64,000 bases of DNA from Dactylorhiza incarnata (taxonomy: Eukaryota; Streptophyta; Magnoliopsida; Asparagales; Orchidaceae), in NCBI GenBank assembly GCA_033032865.1, contig JAWHQI010000272.1, positions 1,302,001 to 1,366,000 of the forward strand. The letters run 5' to 3'. Shown one piece after another: positions 1-9,485 of this stretch (position 1 is the stretch's first letter; each line of letters opens with the position of its first letter). The position numbers were made by a program, and so were the translations under genes. Below the pieces are notes generated by a model. The model was not told the origin of the DNA, searched no databases, and saw nothing but the letters and a program-made list of their open reading frames with translations.

Positions 1-1146
1 AATAGTAGTTGCGCGATAAAAACTTTCTAATAAATTTACGTAATCTTCTAGCACGGCCCAGTCCGTCGCGCCTAAATCATGTGATTCTACACTATTATAA
101 AATTCTATTAGTAGTGTTTTTTGTGACAAAGCTCGTTTTATCATTTTATAAGTCGAGTTCCATCGTATAGGCATATCATACGATGGACCTAAAAATTTCT
201 TACCTTGTGATATTACAAATTTTTTGAATTCTTGTTTTCTTCTTTTTGCACTGTAAATAACTCGCAACATCGTTCGTATTTTACTAACATAGTCGTTCAT
301 ATAAACTAAACTATCCTGAACAATTAAATTTAAAACATGACATACGCAACGTGTATGAAAAAATATGCCATCTAACATTGGTTGCAAATCTGATTTTAAA
401 TATTTAACGGCCATACTATTATTTGAAGCGTTATCGAAAGAAATACTTAAAATTTTTTCTTTTATTTTAAAATCTCTAATACTTTTAATAATAACCTGAT
501 AAATAGCTTTACCGGTGTGCGGGAATTCGAAGCCTTCAAAACAAATTATACGTTTATTTAATTCCCAACTATCTGGATCGATCCAGTGACAAGTAATGCA
601 AATATACGAAAATCCGTCTTTTATGCCGCTAGTCCAAACGTCACTCGTTAGACTAACGCGACCGTCGAATGTTTCAAAATAATTTTTTAAATATTCTTTA
701 GATTGCATATACGCTACTAAGGCATCACGCCTAATTGTAGTACGACTTACCTGATGATATTTTGGCTGAAGTACTTCGTGTATGTACGACGTCATTTCTT
801 CATCGTCGTAGTGGTTGAATGGAAGTCCTTTTTTGATGACGTTCTCCATTTGTCGCTCTCGTTGCCGACCTTGATCATAAGTCCAAATGTGCCCGGTCGA
901 TGAGATTTGAGCTTGGGTGGACTCAGGTGCTTGTTTAGAAATGCAAGATTTGACATGCCGGGCAAGCGTTGTGTTGCTGCTGCCAACGGCCATAAGCTTC
1001 CCGCAAAGTTTGCACTTCGCCTTAATTTCGCCCTCGATCCGCACCTTATCAAATTTCTCCCATACTACAGCTTTGTGGTGGTGCTCTAGTATCTCGATGG
1101 GGACAGACGCGGAGGACGACGCTGGCGCGGACGAAGATGAAGCCAT
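1..1146 (-). CDS. hAT transposase with BED zinc finger (RICESLEEPER-like), C-terminus outside window
   Basis: The frame starting at the ATG at 1146 is open for 382 codons to the window edge with no stop, so the protein is partial at its C-terminus. Residues 1-16 are Ser/Ala rich. Residues 29-68 form a BED zinc finger (Trp29, Cys45-x2-Cys48, His64-x3-Cys68) that would bind element ends. The RNase-H-like catalytic fold follows: TSDVWTS with Asp169, and SISFDNASNN with Asp238. The plant hAT signature RCVCHVLNL (Cys267, His270) and a YDMPIRWNSTYKM motif come next. The third catalytic acidic residue and the C-terminal hAT dimerisation domain would lie beyond base 1. Absence of stops or frameshifts suggests a recently active copy or a domesticated gene; the sequence cannot separate these. 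A CAG-GTAAGT string in the middle looks like a splice donor, but the frame reads through it. Confidence 0.9.
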   Translation of the reverse strand, partial: MASSSSAPASSSASVPIEILEHHHKAVVWEKFDKVRIEGEIKAKCKLCGKLMAVGSSNTTLARHVKSCISKQAPESTQAQISSTGHIWTYDQGRQRERQMENVIKKGLPFNHYDDEEMTSYIHEVLQPKYHQVSRTTIRRDALVAYMQSKEYLKNYFETFDGRVSLTSDVWTSGIKDGFSYICITCHWIDPDSWELNKRIICFEGFEFPHTGKAIYQVIIKSIRDFKIKEKILSISFDNASNNSMAVKYLKSDLQPMLDGIFFHTRCVCHVLNLIVQDSLVYMNDYVSKIRTMLRVIYSAKRRKQEFKKFVISQGKKFLGPSYDMPIRWNSTYKMIKRALSQKTLLIEFYNSVESHDLGATDWAVLEDYVNLLESFYRATTI

Positions 1147-1155
1147 TTGAGAGAG

Positions 1156-1160
<5 letters not shown>

Positions 1161-1215
<55 letters not shown>
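1161..1215. repeat. (GA)n microsatellite in the hAT leader
   Basis: An almost pure GA run sits directly upstream of the transposase ATG, so on the coding strand it is a CT-rich leader. Pyrimidine patches of this kind are common near plant transcription starts. A regulatory role is inference. Confidence 0.9.
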
Positions 1216-1223
<8 letters not shown>

Positions 1224-1410
1224 AGGAGAGATAAATCAAAAAAAAAAGGAAGGAGGGGGGGATATTTATAGATTTTTTTAAAAAAAATTAGAATTATAAA
1301 AAATAAAAAATAATATATTATATATTATATATATTATTATTATATATTAATATAATTATAATATATTATATAATATATTATATAAGTTATATAATATAAA
1401 TATAACTATA

Positions 1411-1503
1411 TGTGGTGGCAGCCACTTATTAAAGTGGCTGCCACCACAAATCAACGGCTCTTTAAAGAGCCGTTGTTAACAACGGCTCTTTAAAGAGCCG
1501 TTG
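1411..1503. repeat. Array of perfect palindromes in the hAT 5' region
   Basis: First comes an inverted repeat with perfect 16-base arms (1411-1426 TGTGGTGGCAGCCACT and 1433-1448) around a 6-base spacer. Then comes a perfect 24-bp palindrome (1452-1475), the spacer TTAA, and the same 24-bp palindrome again (1480-1503). Because TTAA is itself palindromic, 1452-1503 is one perfect 52-bp palindrome. It lies between AT-rich DNA and the GGACCGGTC repeats of the hAT element. A binding or cruciform role is inference. Confidence 0.9.
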
Positions 1504-1737
1504 CTGACCGGGATCGGTCTTTGACCGGTCCCGGTTCCGGTCCTGGTCGAGGACCGGTAAAAGACCGGTCCTGGACCGGTCTTTGACCGGTCCCGGTTCC
1601 GGTCCTGGTCGAGGACCGGTAAAAGACCGGTCCTGGACCGGTCTTTTACCGGTCCCGGTCCGGGACCGGTCTAGCCTACGGATCCAGGGACCGCAGGGAC
1701 CCCGAGGACCGGTTCAGGACCGGATCGGTCCTTACCA
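1504..1737. repeat. GGACCGGTC-type subterminal repeats of the hAT element
   Basis: The block is packed with GACCGGTC, GGACCGGT and CCGGTCC words in both orientations. It contains a 62-bp unit present twice (TTGACCGGTCCCGG at 1521 and again at 1583). Plant hAT elements typically carry short repeated motifs near their ends that bind the transposase. Assigning this block that role is inference from position and composition. Confidence 0.7.
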
Positions 1738-1762
1738 GGACCGGTCTTTTTGTGCAGGACTA
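1738..1762 (-). other. Candidate hAT terminal inverted repeat (5' end)
   Basis: Read on the minus strand this begins TAGTCCTGCACAAAAAG and runs into the CCGGTC repeats. The TAG/CAG start and short length fit hAT termini, but the partner end is outside the window, so this stays a candidate. Confidence 0.35.
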
Positions 1763-1824
1763 GGTGCATCTAGCTTCACTCCTTCATTGCGTGCATCTCC
1801 CTAGATAATCTCCCTCGCGTCGAT

Positions 1825-2438
1825 TCCTGCTTCGTTGAAGAGGACGATGGCTGTTCCTGCTTCGGGCCTGTTTGGCGTGGCGGCACAGCTGCGATATGTA
1901 GCAGTTTCCCTGCCGCCCCGCCAAACAAAATATTGGCGCAGACGGTGGCAAGAAGCCACCACTGATTTTCCTGCCGTAGGTGGGGACCCGCGGCAAGCAG
2001 GGCCGAAAAGGGAAGCAACGATCTTTTCTTTACAAAAAAAAAATAAAAATTATAAAATAATTATTATTATTAATGTTTTAAAATATAACATTTTATAAGT
2101 TAAATTATATTAAAAATTTTAATAATTAAAATTAAATATATAAATTTAATTAAGTAATTATCCTTTAATATAATTTATTACGGTTATATTAATTTAAAAA
2201 TAATAGGTTATTTATTTACATATCTTATAAATAAATAAATATGCACGGCTCTTTCAAACAACATTGCAAATACAAAATTTTAAATAGTTTTATGAATTTT
2301 TTTCACCATGGTAAAACAACGGATTCCTCTGCCACTGTTTCACACCACTACTTTTCCCAGCACTGCAGCTTAGTCAAACATGCCCTTCATTGAGGAGGAG
2401 GATCGTTGCTCCTGCTTCGTTGAAGAGGACGATGACTG
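1825..2438. repeat. Pair of 29-bp direct repeats flanking AT-rich DNA
   Basis: TCCTGCTTCGTTGAAGAGG and the following ten bases occur at 1825-1853 and at 2410-2438 with one mismatch. The repeats enclose the hairpin and the AT-rich block. They could mark a local duplication or an insertion with a long flanking repeat; no element ends were recognised. Confidence 0.6.
1869..1927. repeat. GC-rich hairpin, possible relic MITE end
   Basis: Arms of 17 bases at 1869-1885 (TGTTTGGCGTGGCGGCA) and 1911-1927 are complementary at 16 of 17 positions around a 25-base loop. The preceding GGGCCTGTTTGG resembles termini of plant MITEs, but no matching outer terminus or target duplication was found. Confidence 0.6.
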
Positions 2439-2885
2439 CTCTCCGAAACGTGTTCTCCATCTCCAAAAATCCCAGTTCTTTTTGATTTCACGCTTCTGAA
2501 AATGGGAGTTGGATGTTCACGATTCTTGTCCATTTCCGAATCAAATCCATTAGCCAAAAATGTAATGTTTTTTAGCATTTGATCTGGAGCAATATTTATT
2601 TTTTTCAGCCGAAACAATTTGTTTATAAGAATATTATGTATTATATTTTAGAGCAATATTTTCTTGGAGCAATTTTTTTCAATCTTTGAAGAGAACAATT
2701 TTTTGGAGCAATATCTTCTTCGTCTATTAGAATCAAGTATTATATATTTTTAGCAGAAACAATTTACTTTATTCCATTACATGGAGATTTCATTCTTTTT
2801 CTCTGAATCATTTGGTGTTCTACCTTCACCTTCCTTTGAAATTAATTTCTGGTGGGGATTGGAGGCATATATGTATTTGGGATGA

Positions 2886-3719
2886 AATTCTTTGTGTTGC
2901 GGGTCGCTTAGGGCTCTTGGTAGACCGGTTTACTTGAACCACCTTAGCTTGGGAGCGAACAAGCGCGCAAACAGTCAATTTGGGATTCGTTGATTACACT
3001 GGGACTTTTTAGCGTGGAAAACCAGGAAAGGGTAAAAAACCACGTGGTCGGAGCTGTGCCGACCAAACTTCCACTATCTTCTGGGGGGTTACAATTAGAG
3101 ATCTAGAAGTCGAGCGCGACAGGCCGCTGCTCGTTACAATATCAGAGAGAGTGGGAGAGAGAGAGAGAGAACGTTCCGAGGGCGACAGGCCACCTCTCGG
3201 AAAAAACTAAGTCTTTTCCTTCTGAGAACGGTAGAGAACGAAAGTGAGAATGCCTTGTCCGCTTTCGTGAAGGCGAAAGTGAGACTGGCGAGTCGCCTTT
3301 CGTGAAGACGAAAGTGAGAATGCCTTGTCCGCTTTCGTGGAGACGAAAGTGAGAATGCCTTGTTCGCTTTCGTAGAGACGAAAGTGAGAATGCCGAGTCG
3401 CCTTTCGGGATGAAAGAAAACTTCAAGTCCACGAAGGAGATCTTCAAGCGCCGAAGGAGAAATCTGTGGAAATATTCAAGGAGCTCTCTCTGGTCATCAA
3501 GGCAGGATCCTCTCAAATGAAGCCTAGGGGGTCCTTTTATAGCTTTGGCCGGGGGTAACCCGGTAATTTTGTCGTTGTAACCACCATAACCACCTGGGAG
3601 GACGAATCATATTCTCCAGTTCAGAGCGCACGGATCACCATTTTTCGTAAATGACCATGCTGCCCTTCGAGGAAAGGCGACAAGCTGTTCCTGAAAAGTG
3701 AGAAACTGAAAAAACAAAA
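2886..3719. other. Repeat-derived segment resembling retrotransposon LTR or leader DNA
   Basis: The stretch includes a passage (about 3000-3080: GGGACTTTTTAGCGTGG, then a CCACG-rich run and a CACTATCTTC word) of the kind seen in plant LTR-element terminal DNA, a GA-rich patch (3146-3170) and a 35-bp tandem array. No coding domain, primer site or matching second LTR is visible, so the assignment is weak. Confidence 0.3.
3238..3414. repeat. 35-bp minisatellite, five units
   Basis: The unit begins CGAAAGTGAGAATGCC and ends CGCTTTCGT plus a few bases. Each unit starts with CGAAAG and closes with CTTTCG, so it can fold into a short-stem hairpin. Units differ by a few bases, with GCCTTGTCCG alternating with GCGAGTCGCC in the middle. 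Open frames through it reflect the repeat, not a gene. Confidence 0.8.
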
Positions 3720-3930
3720 AGTGAGCGAGCCGAGTCGGAAAAGTGAGCGAGTCGGAAATGTGAGTGCGCTAAAAAGCGAGCCGAGTCGGAAAAGTGAGAA
3801 TGCTCCGAGCGCGCTCAGAATCGTTCTGAGCGCGCGGCGAACATGGAAGCGCTTTGAACGCGCTTAGAGGCTTTCTGAGCGCGCATGAGCGCGGAGGCGT
3901 TCTAAGCGCGCTCAGGAGCGTTCTGACGAG
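3720..3930. repeat. Clustered palindromic words GCGCGCTCAGAA / TTCTGAGCGCGC
   Basis: Two copies of a GAGCGAGCCGAGTCGGAAAA-like unit are followed by inverted words such as GAGCGCGCTCAGAATCG and TTCTGAGCGCGC, then diverged copies (TTCTAAGCGCGCTCAGGAGC). The segment could form several alternative hairpins. No gene is supported. Confidence 0.6.
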
Positions 3931-3975
3931 TGCGCGAATGCGAAAGGGCCCCTTGCAAGCCCCCCCCCCCCCCCC

Positions 3976-4326
3976 GGTGAGGAAAGTGGAAGAAGGAGGA
4001 GGCTCGGCCGCACCCCGTCTCGGGGAGGGGTGCGGCTTGGGCGCACCCCGCAAAGGGGGCGCGGCTTGGACGCACCCCAAGGGGGGGCGCGGCTTGGCCG
4101 CACCCCAAGGGGGGTGCGGCCCGGCCGCACCCCGCAAAAGAGGGGTGCGGCTTGGCCTCACCCCTTCCGACGTGGCCGCACCTCATGGGTACGGCTTGGC
4201 CGCACCACGTGGGTACGGCTTGGCCGCACCACGTGGGTACGGCTTGGCCGCACCCCATGGGGGGTGCGGCTTGGCCGCACCCCATGTGGGGTGCGGCATG
4301 GCCGCACCCCACTAGGGGTGCGGCTT
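3976..4326. repeat. GC-rich hairpin minisatellite (GGTGCGGCTTGGCCGCACC)
   Basis: The core GGTGCGGCTTGGCCGCACC, itself an inverted repeat with a 5-base loop, recurs with spacers every 20 to 30 bases across the block. Variants include GGGTACGGCTTGGCCGCACC and GGGCGCGGCTTGG. All six frames are open over long stretches because the unit has no stop words, so the encoded proteins are not credible. The array abuts the truncated start of element B's 5' LTR at 4327. Confidence 0.85.
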
Positions 4327-7300
4327 GGCCCCCTTAGTATAAGTTTTGACACTCTCCCCTTCTAAACAAGCTACCTAGACCAACAGGGGATTGGGGGACA
4401 CTAGGGTGAACTCCCTAACCAATGTACAGAACCTTAAGGTTGAGGGCAACTAACTTATTAAGAGGATTTGACCTCTAGGGTTTCATTTAATGAGCTCTTT
4501 CAACCTAAAAAATTAGGGCAAAACCCTAAGGGCCCCATTATGCCCCCCCCCCCCCCCCCCCCCCCAAGTTCAATAAGTGAGCTTAAGACCTCCTTGTGTC
4601 CCCCTCCACAAAGCTCCACCAATCTAGGACCCATAGAGTCCATTGGATTCATTTGAATTACTCACATTAACCTAGGTGGGCTTGAGCTAAGCCAAATCTC
4701 AAGTAACTCATTAAGTTATCATGGGTTAAACTGAATTCTCCTTGGACCCTAGCCCAACCTCAAGCCCACAATCAGTCCATGACATGGCTGATTTACCTTT
4801 AAATAATGAATTAAATAGGTTGTTAATTAAAGGGCCATTTTTGGGAAAAAGCCAAAATAGGAAGAGAGAGAAAGAAAGGAAGTTTTGAGCACCATGCCAA
4901 ATGGCACACTCCACCTTAACCCAATATATTCAGATGACCTTGGAGAGTAAACCCCCACCTTTTTTTGAGCGGAGGTGGCAACCATGCATGGTCATGAAGG
5001 GGGTGAAAAATCGGGTGAATAGTGTTTTACAAAGGAGTGATTTCACCCACCTTGAATGTGGGTTTAGAGTGCCAAATGGCACCTCCCTTCCACCTCTCTC
5101 TCCTCACCCGACCTCAGGCTTGATGCCCAGCTGGTTTGGCTCGAGCTGGAAGCCATGCATTGGGTGTTTGAGAGGTGGCATTAATGGCTAAACCACCCTT
5201 TTGAATCCCCTACTTTAAACTCCCCTCAGCCTCATTTGAGGCCACATTCACGTTCAGTGAGCTCCACGAGGACAATCCCCCAACTCCGGCGAAGCTTTCG
5301 AGCTCAGGACCCCCATCCGGCCATGGCTTCCGGCAGCGACAACTCACGCATGGGAACAAGGGCAAATCCGCGCCTCCGACCACAAACTCAGGCACGTACC
5401 TCTCCCTCTCCCCTCGTGCTAGCTATCTAGATCAAATAGGAGGTGAGACGAGCTCAATCAAGCGAGATCCACCACTGGTTTTCACGGGTTTTTCCGTCAA
5501 AATCACCCTCCCCTCTTTCCTTATTCCGGCCGCCACCGGCCGATCAAGACCGCCGTCCCGATAGCCCCCACCTCCGTGAAGGTGGTGGTGGTGGTGGTCG
5601 GCCGTGGAGTCAAGTAGGTGGCCGGGAAATTGGGCTCAAAGGTAGCCCAGGCACTTTCTTTCTCAGCCCTTGGCGGGAGGTTGAAGACGATGCCATGGCC
5701 GTTGGATCTGATCAGATCCCTAAACGCAGACCACCTAGATTTAATAAATGAATAGTAAATCTGTCACATTTTATTCAAGAAGTTCAAGCAGGAAATTGAA
5801 GCCCTTAGGGGCTGAATTAGCAAATATCACCAGAGACAAGAATTGTAGATCTTGATGTCTACTTTCATCTGAGCTTAAAATCAACTGATTTGGATGACTG
5901 TACAATCCTGTACATCTGTTTTTGTGCAAGATGTACAATTTGTCCATGCATGTGAATAATGTGTATTTTTCTCTTAATATTCATTGCATGCATGTGAAAT
6001 TTATACCCAAGGTGTGTGATGGCTATATGAAATCACTGTCCAAAGTTGGTGATTTTAGGAGAAACATTTTCTATAGTTTTTGGAATAATTTAAATTTCAT
6101 TAATGTCATAACTTGTTGGGCATAAACTTATAGTTTTGGCCCAAATTTTGGTGACATGTTTATCATGTGTTGGCCCACCTCTGTACAAAATTTTATGATA
6201 TTTGGATTTGATTTGGGTGAGTAATCTAGGCATGCATGTTGATTGCTCTAAGTGAAGAGAAGTGAATAGTGGCATCCATGTCCATATATAGTAACACATG
6301 TACATGGTTTAAGATTTTGGTGTTTTAGAAATTTTAAAAATATTGGTGCATGCAACATGAATGATTTTCAGGCCATGCATGTATCCATGTATGACCTATG
6401 CTGGGTGAGAAATTTAGAATTATTAGAGGACACTTTTCTATAGTTTTGCTAGATATTTCATTCTATGAATTTTGTGAGTTTAAGGAATATTAATTATTAA
6501 TTTTCAATGAAATCTCAAGGGTTCTCTCCCCGAGTCATGATTAAGTCATCTATGAGGTTTGGCTAAGTAGAAATGAAGATATGAAGTTTGGAATTTGTGA
6601 TCACTAGATTGAATAAATGAATAGTAATTAGTTTTCACACCCTATGCTGAAATTTTAAACAGTAAATTGAATAACTTACACTCAAATTCAGAACATGTGG
6701 TCAACACAAAAGTTGTAGCTCTGGCTCTTACCTTCCTAATGATATGTTATACAGAATTTTTGGTGTAGTATAGCTCCCTGTGGACCCATTTTAGTAAAGC
6801 ATGTATTTTTAGTAATTAATTGTCACACCCTATGCTGAAACTTTAAGCAGTAAATTGAATAACTTACACTCAAATTCAGAACATGTGGTCAACACAAATG
6901 TTGTAGCTCTTGCTCTTACCTTCCTAATGATATGTTATAAAGAATTTTTGGTGTAGTATAGCTCCCTGTAGACCCATTTTAGTAAAGAATGTATTTTTAG
7001 TAATTAATTGTCACACCCCATGCTGAAACTTTAAGCAGTAAATTGAATGACTTACACTCAAATTCAGAACATGTGGTCTACACAAAAGTTGTAGCTCTTT
7101 CTCTTACCTTTCTAATGATATGTTATACATAATTTTTGGTGCAGCATAGCTCCCTATAGACCCATTTTAGTAAAGCATGTATAAGGTTACGCATCTGAGT
7201 ATTTTGATGTCTTAGGTAAAATGGTCCATGTAATTTAGTTGATTTTCCTAATCACACTTCAAGTATAACATATAGAATGAACTTAAGAACTACATGATTT

Positions 7301-7855
7301 TTAAAACTTAGATTGATAGGAGTTCACTAACCCTGGAAGTGACTTGGCATAGGGTATCTAGTGGGAATAAAGTTAAACTAGCCTCACTCAATAGTAAAAA
7401 TAGAGTTAGTTAGAAACAATGATGATTCACCTTACTCTAGTGAGCTTACATAGGATGACCAGAAGTCTTGAACAAATCATAGGAGTCTAAAATGTCCCAA
7501 GGATCAAGATCATACATTAGCCCACCCCAATGTCCATAGAGATTTCTAGTGAGCGGATGTTATCAATTGAAGTCATGAACAAATTTTCTTAATACACGAT
7601 ATCAATTAAATCATGGTAATAAAATGGTAGGATGACCAGCAGACCCCACAGAAGCTATTAAATTAATCTGGGTGAGAACGAGAAGGAAACACTTGTGAAA
7701 TAGTAACCCATAGGTGGTCACCAAAACCACCACAAGTTTGACAAAAAAATTCACCTCCGTTAGGATTCCTATAAGAAGGGGTACCCCAAACCTTTATTAG
7801 AGAGGAGGCAACCCTCTACCGTTCAGAATTGAAATAGGACTAAAAAGATCTGTAG
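4327..7855 (+). repeat. Element B 5' LTR, first part
   Basis: Collinear with 28505-29059 joined to 36464-39618. It is about 180 bp shorter than that part of the 3' LTR because it has one copy fewer of an internal 188-bp repeat. It includes a poly-C run (4543-4565) and is interrupted at 7856 by element A after the target word TGTAG (7851-7855). No gene is seen within it. Confidence 0.9.
6610..7190 (+). repeat. 188-bp tandem repeat inside the element B 5' LTR, three units
   Basis: Units begin near TCACACCCTATGCTGAAA (6637, 6824, 7011) and end near TTTTAGTAAAGCATGTA. The 3' LTR carries four units at about 38209-38945, so the two LTRs have changed copy number since insertion. Confidence 0.9.
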
Positions 7856-8601
7856 TGTAAGAACCCCCCCCCCCCCCCCCCCTCCCCAATCCTGAACCGG
7901 GTTCAGGGAGGGGGGATCTTACTGCCCAAGAATGACCCCTTAACGCTCCCCGGGTGGTGACGTCCCATCCCCCCTCGAGCGCTGAGCGGTCTCCTTGTCA
8001 GGCACAAGAATCATAACCTCACATCAGAACGCATAGCGGAAGCAATCAAAAGATGGGCAAACCAAACATACAGCTTATATTTACAACTTAACGGGGCCGA
8101 AGCCTATCGTTTACAAAATATTGTCCGTAGACTACATATGCTAAGACAAAAGGGAGTCCTGGGCTCGTCCTTATATACTCGTACTCACATCTCTGAAGAT
8201 AGAAGGGGAGGCTGGGGTAATCGAACGGATCATCTCCAAGGCTTCCCGGTCAACCTGTGATGTGGGGGCTTCACGCTGTCCCGTCTCCTGTGATTGGTTA
8301 TAAGAAATAACCGTTAGTCACAGAGCTAAGCAGAAAACACATCCCCCTCCCCGGATCCGTATCCAGGGGGCGGCTAAAGACAGAATTGAAATAGCCGAAG
8401 CAAGGAAAGGGTTAGCAGCAGGTAAACATATACATACACATATGTATATATAAATAAATAAAGCGGGGCTCCTGCCCGAATAACCACAATCGCGCAGCAT
8501 AATAAATCTATAACACTATCGCGCGTATACACACACCCAGGTTCTCAAGACCTGTACCCACACAAAGACCCTGTGTCGACACAGTTTTAGACCGCTTTAG
8601 T

Positions 8602-8832
8602 TCAAGCAGGGGAGCTAACCCCGCGGGCCTCACCGATGTGGCCGTCGGTGACAGTGGCCAGTCCTGCCACTTCTGAATGTAGTCGTACCGTATCATTCAG
8701 GCCCTCCTGTACAACTTGGTGTACTAACTGGATGTGAGCGACATCCGGCGAGCCGATTTGAAGGCCGACCAGCGGAGGTAAAACTACATGCTCAGGGGTG
8801 ATAACCTGCTGCGCATATCTCCCTGTCGCCAT
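8602..8832 (-). other. Short ORF in the R/U5 region of the element A LTR (76 codons)
   Basis: An ATG at 8832 lies about 80 bases downstream of a good TATA box and opens a 76-codon frame. The identical frame is in the other LTR at 17659-17889. I recognise no domain. The position means it would be the first ORF on the element's RNA, but it may be chance; identity between LTRs is expected and is not evidence of selection. Confidence 0.25.
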
Positions 8833-8910
8833 GAGTCGTCAACCCACCCGCACCGGTACGAACGGTCTGCGAGCGTGACCAACCCGCCACTTCCAATCAA
8901 TCTTCACCCG

Positions 8911-8919
8911 CTTTATATA
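8911..8919 (-). promoter_or_regulatory. Candidate TATA box, element A left LTR
   Basis: TATATAAAG on the minus strand in a GC-rich surrounding. With a start site about 30 bases downstream, U3 would be about 3 kb and R plus U5 about 1 kb, in line with the TATA position in element B relative to its LTR end. Confidence 0.5.
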
Positions 8920-9120
8920 AAACAAACCCTTAGGCCACGTGGCATTTCCACTCCACCGGTCTCACAACCCCGGACCGGGAGACTTAGCGGTATGAGGGCT
9001 CCTTGCTTGGGGCTAACCTGGGAGGAAGGACTCAACTCCGGGTTTTCCCCAACTAAGGCCTCGCCGAAGGGAGGACAAGCACCGCATCTGTTGCCACGGC
9101 AGCTTTGCACTAGTAAGTAA

Positions 9121-9485
9121 ATTAGGCCGAAGCAGGGGCCATAATACTAAACAGAATGTAGGCCGAAAGCAGAGGCCATAATGATAAGCAGACAGTAGGC
9201 CGAAAGCAAAGGCCATAATGATAAGCAGAAAGTAGGCCGAAAGCAAAGGCCATAATGATAAGCAGAAAGTAGGCCGAAAGCAAAGGCCATAATGATAAGC
9301 AGAAAGTAGGCCGAAAGCAAAGGCCATAATGATAGGACCAGTACGAGACTGGATTTAAACGCAAGTACAGAAATGTAAATGCGGGGGACCAGTACGAGAC
9401 TGGATTTAAACGAAAGTACAGAATGTAAATGCGGGGGACCAGTACGAGACTGGATCTAAACGGAAGTACAGAATGTAATTGCATA
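9121..9485. repeat. Two adjacent minisatellites in element A left LTR (37 bp and 51 bp)
   Basis: A 37-bp unit (GTAGGCCGAAAGCAAAGGCC and the next 17 bases) is repeated five to six times to about 9332. It is followed by three copies of a roughly 51-bp unit containing ACCAGTACGAGACTGGAT. Open frames across the block are repeat products. Confidence 0.9.

Larger units (their letters stand above)
1..1762 (-). mobile_element. hAT DNA transposon, 5' part (truncated by window edge)
   Basis: A minus-strand hAT-type transposase gene (ATG at 1146) runs off the left edge. Upstream of it lie a CT-rich leader, AT-rich DNA, a large palindrome and a block of GGACCGGTC-type repeats. The block ends at 1762 in a sequence that reads on the minus strand TAGTCCTGCACAAAAAG, which resembles the terminal inverted repeat of plant hAT elements. 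The other terminus is outside the window, so neither the inverted repeat nor the expected 8-bp target duplication can be confirmed. The outer boundary is therefore an inference; the transposase is secure. Confidence 0.7.
1763..2885. other. Intergenic or relic DNA without a recognisable gene
   Basis: No coding sequence is supported here; the short open frames are on both strands and have no recognisable motifs. The block holds a GC-rich hairpin (1869-1927), a 29-bp direct repeat (1825-1853 and 2410-2438, 28 of 29 matching), and a strongly AT-rich section (about 2030-2270). Around 2590-2720 there are several copies of the short word GGAGCAAT. Confidence 0.6.

Noticed and set aside
792..1052. 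86-codon ORF on the minus strand
   Set aside because: Shadow frame of the hAT transposase.
2886..3540. A further complete LTR retrotransposon left of element B
   Set aside because: No second LTR, primer site or coding domain could be found; only LTR-like wording.
3769..4365. ORFs of 60-150 codons on both strands rich in RPSRTP or GCGLAAPR repeats
   Set aside because: They are translations of the GGTGCGGCTTGGCCGCACC minisatellite.
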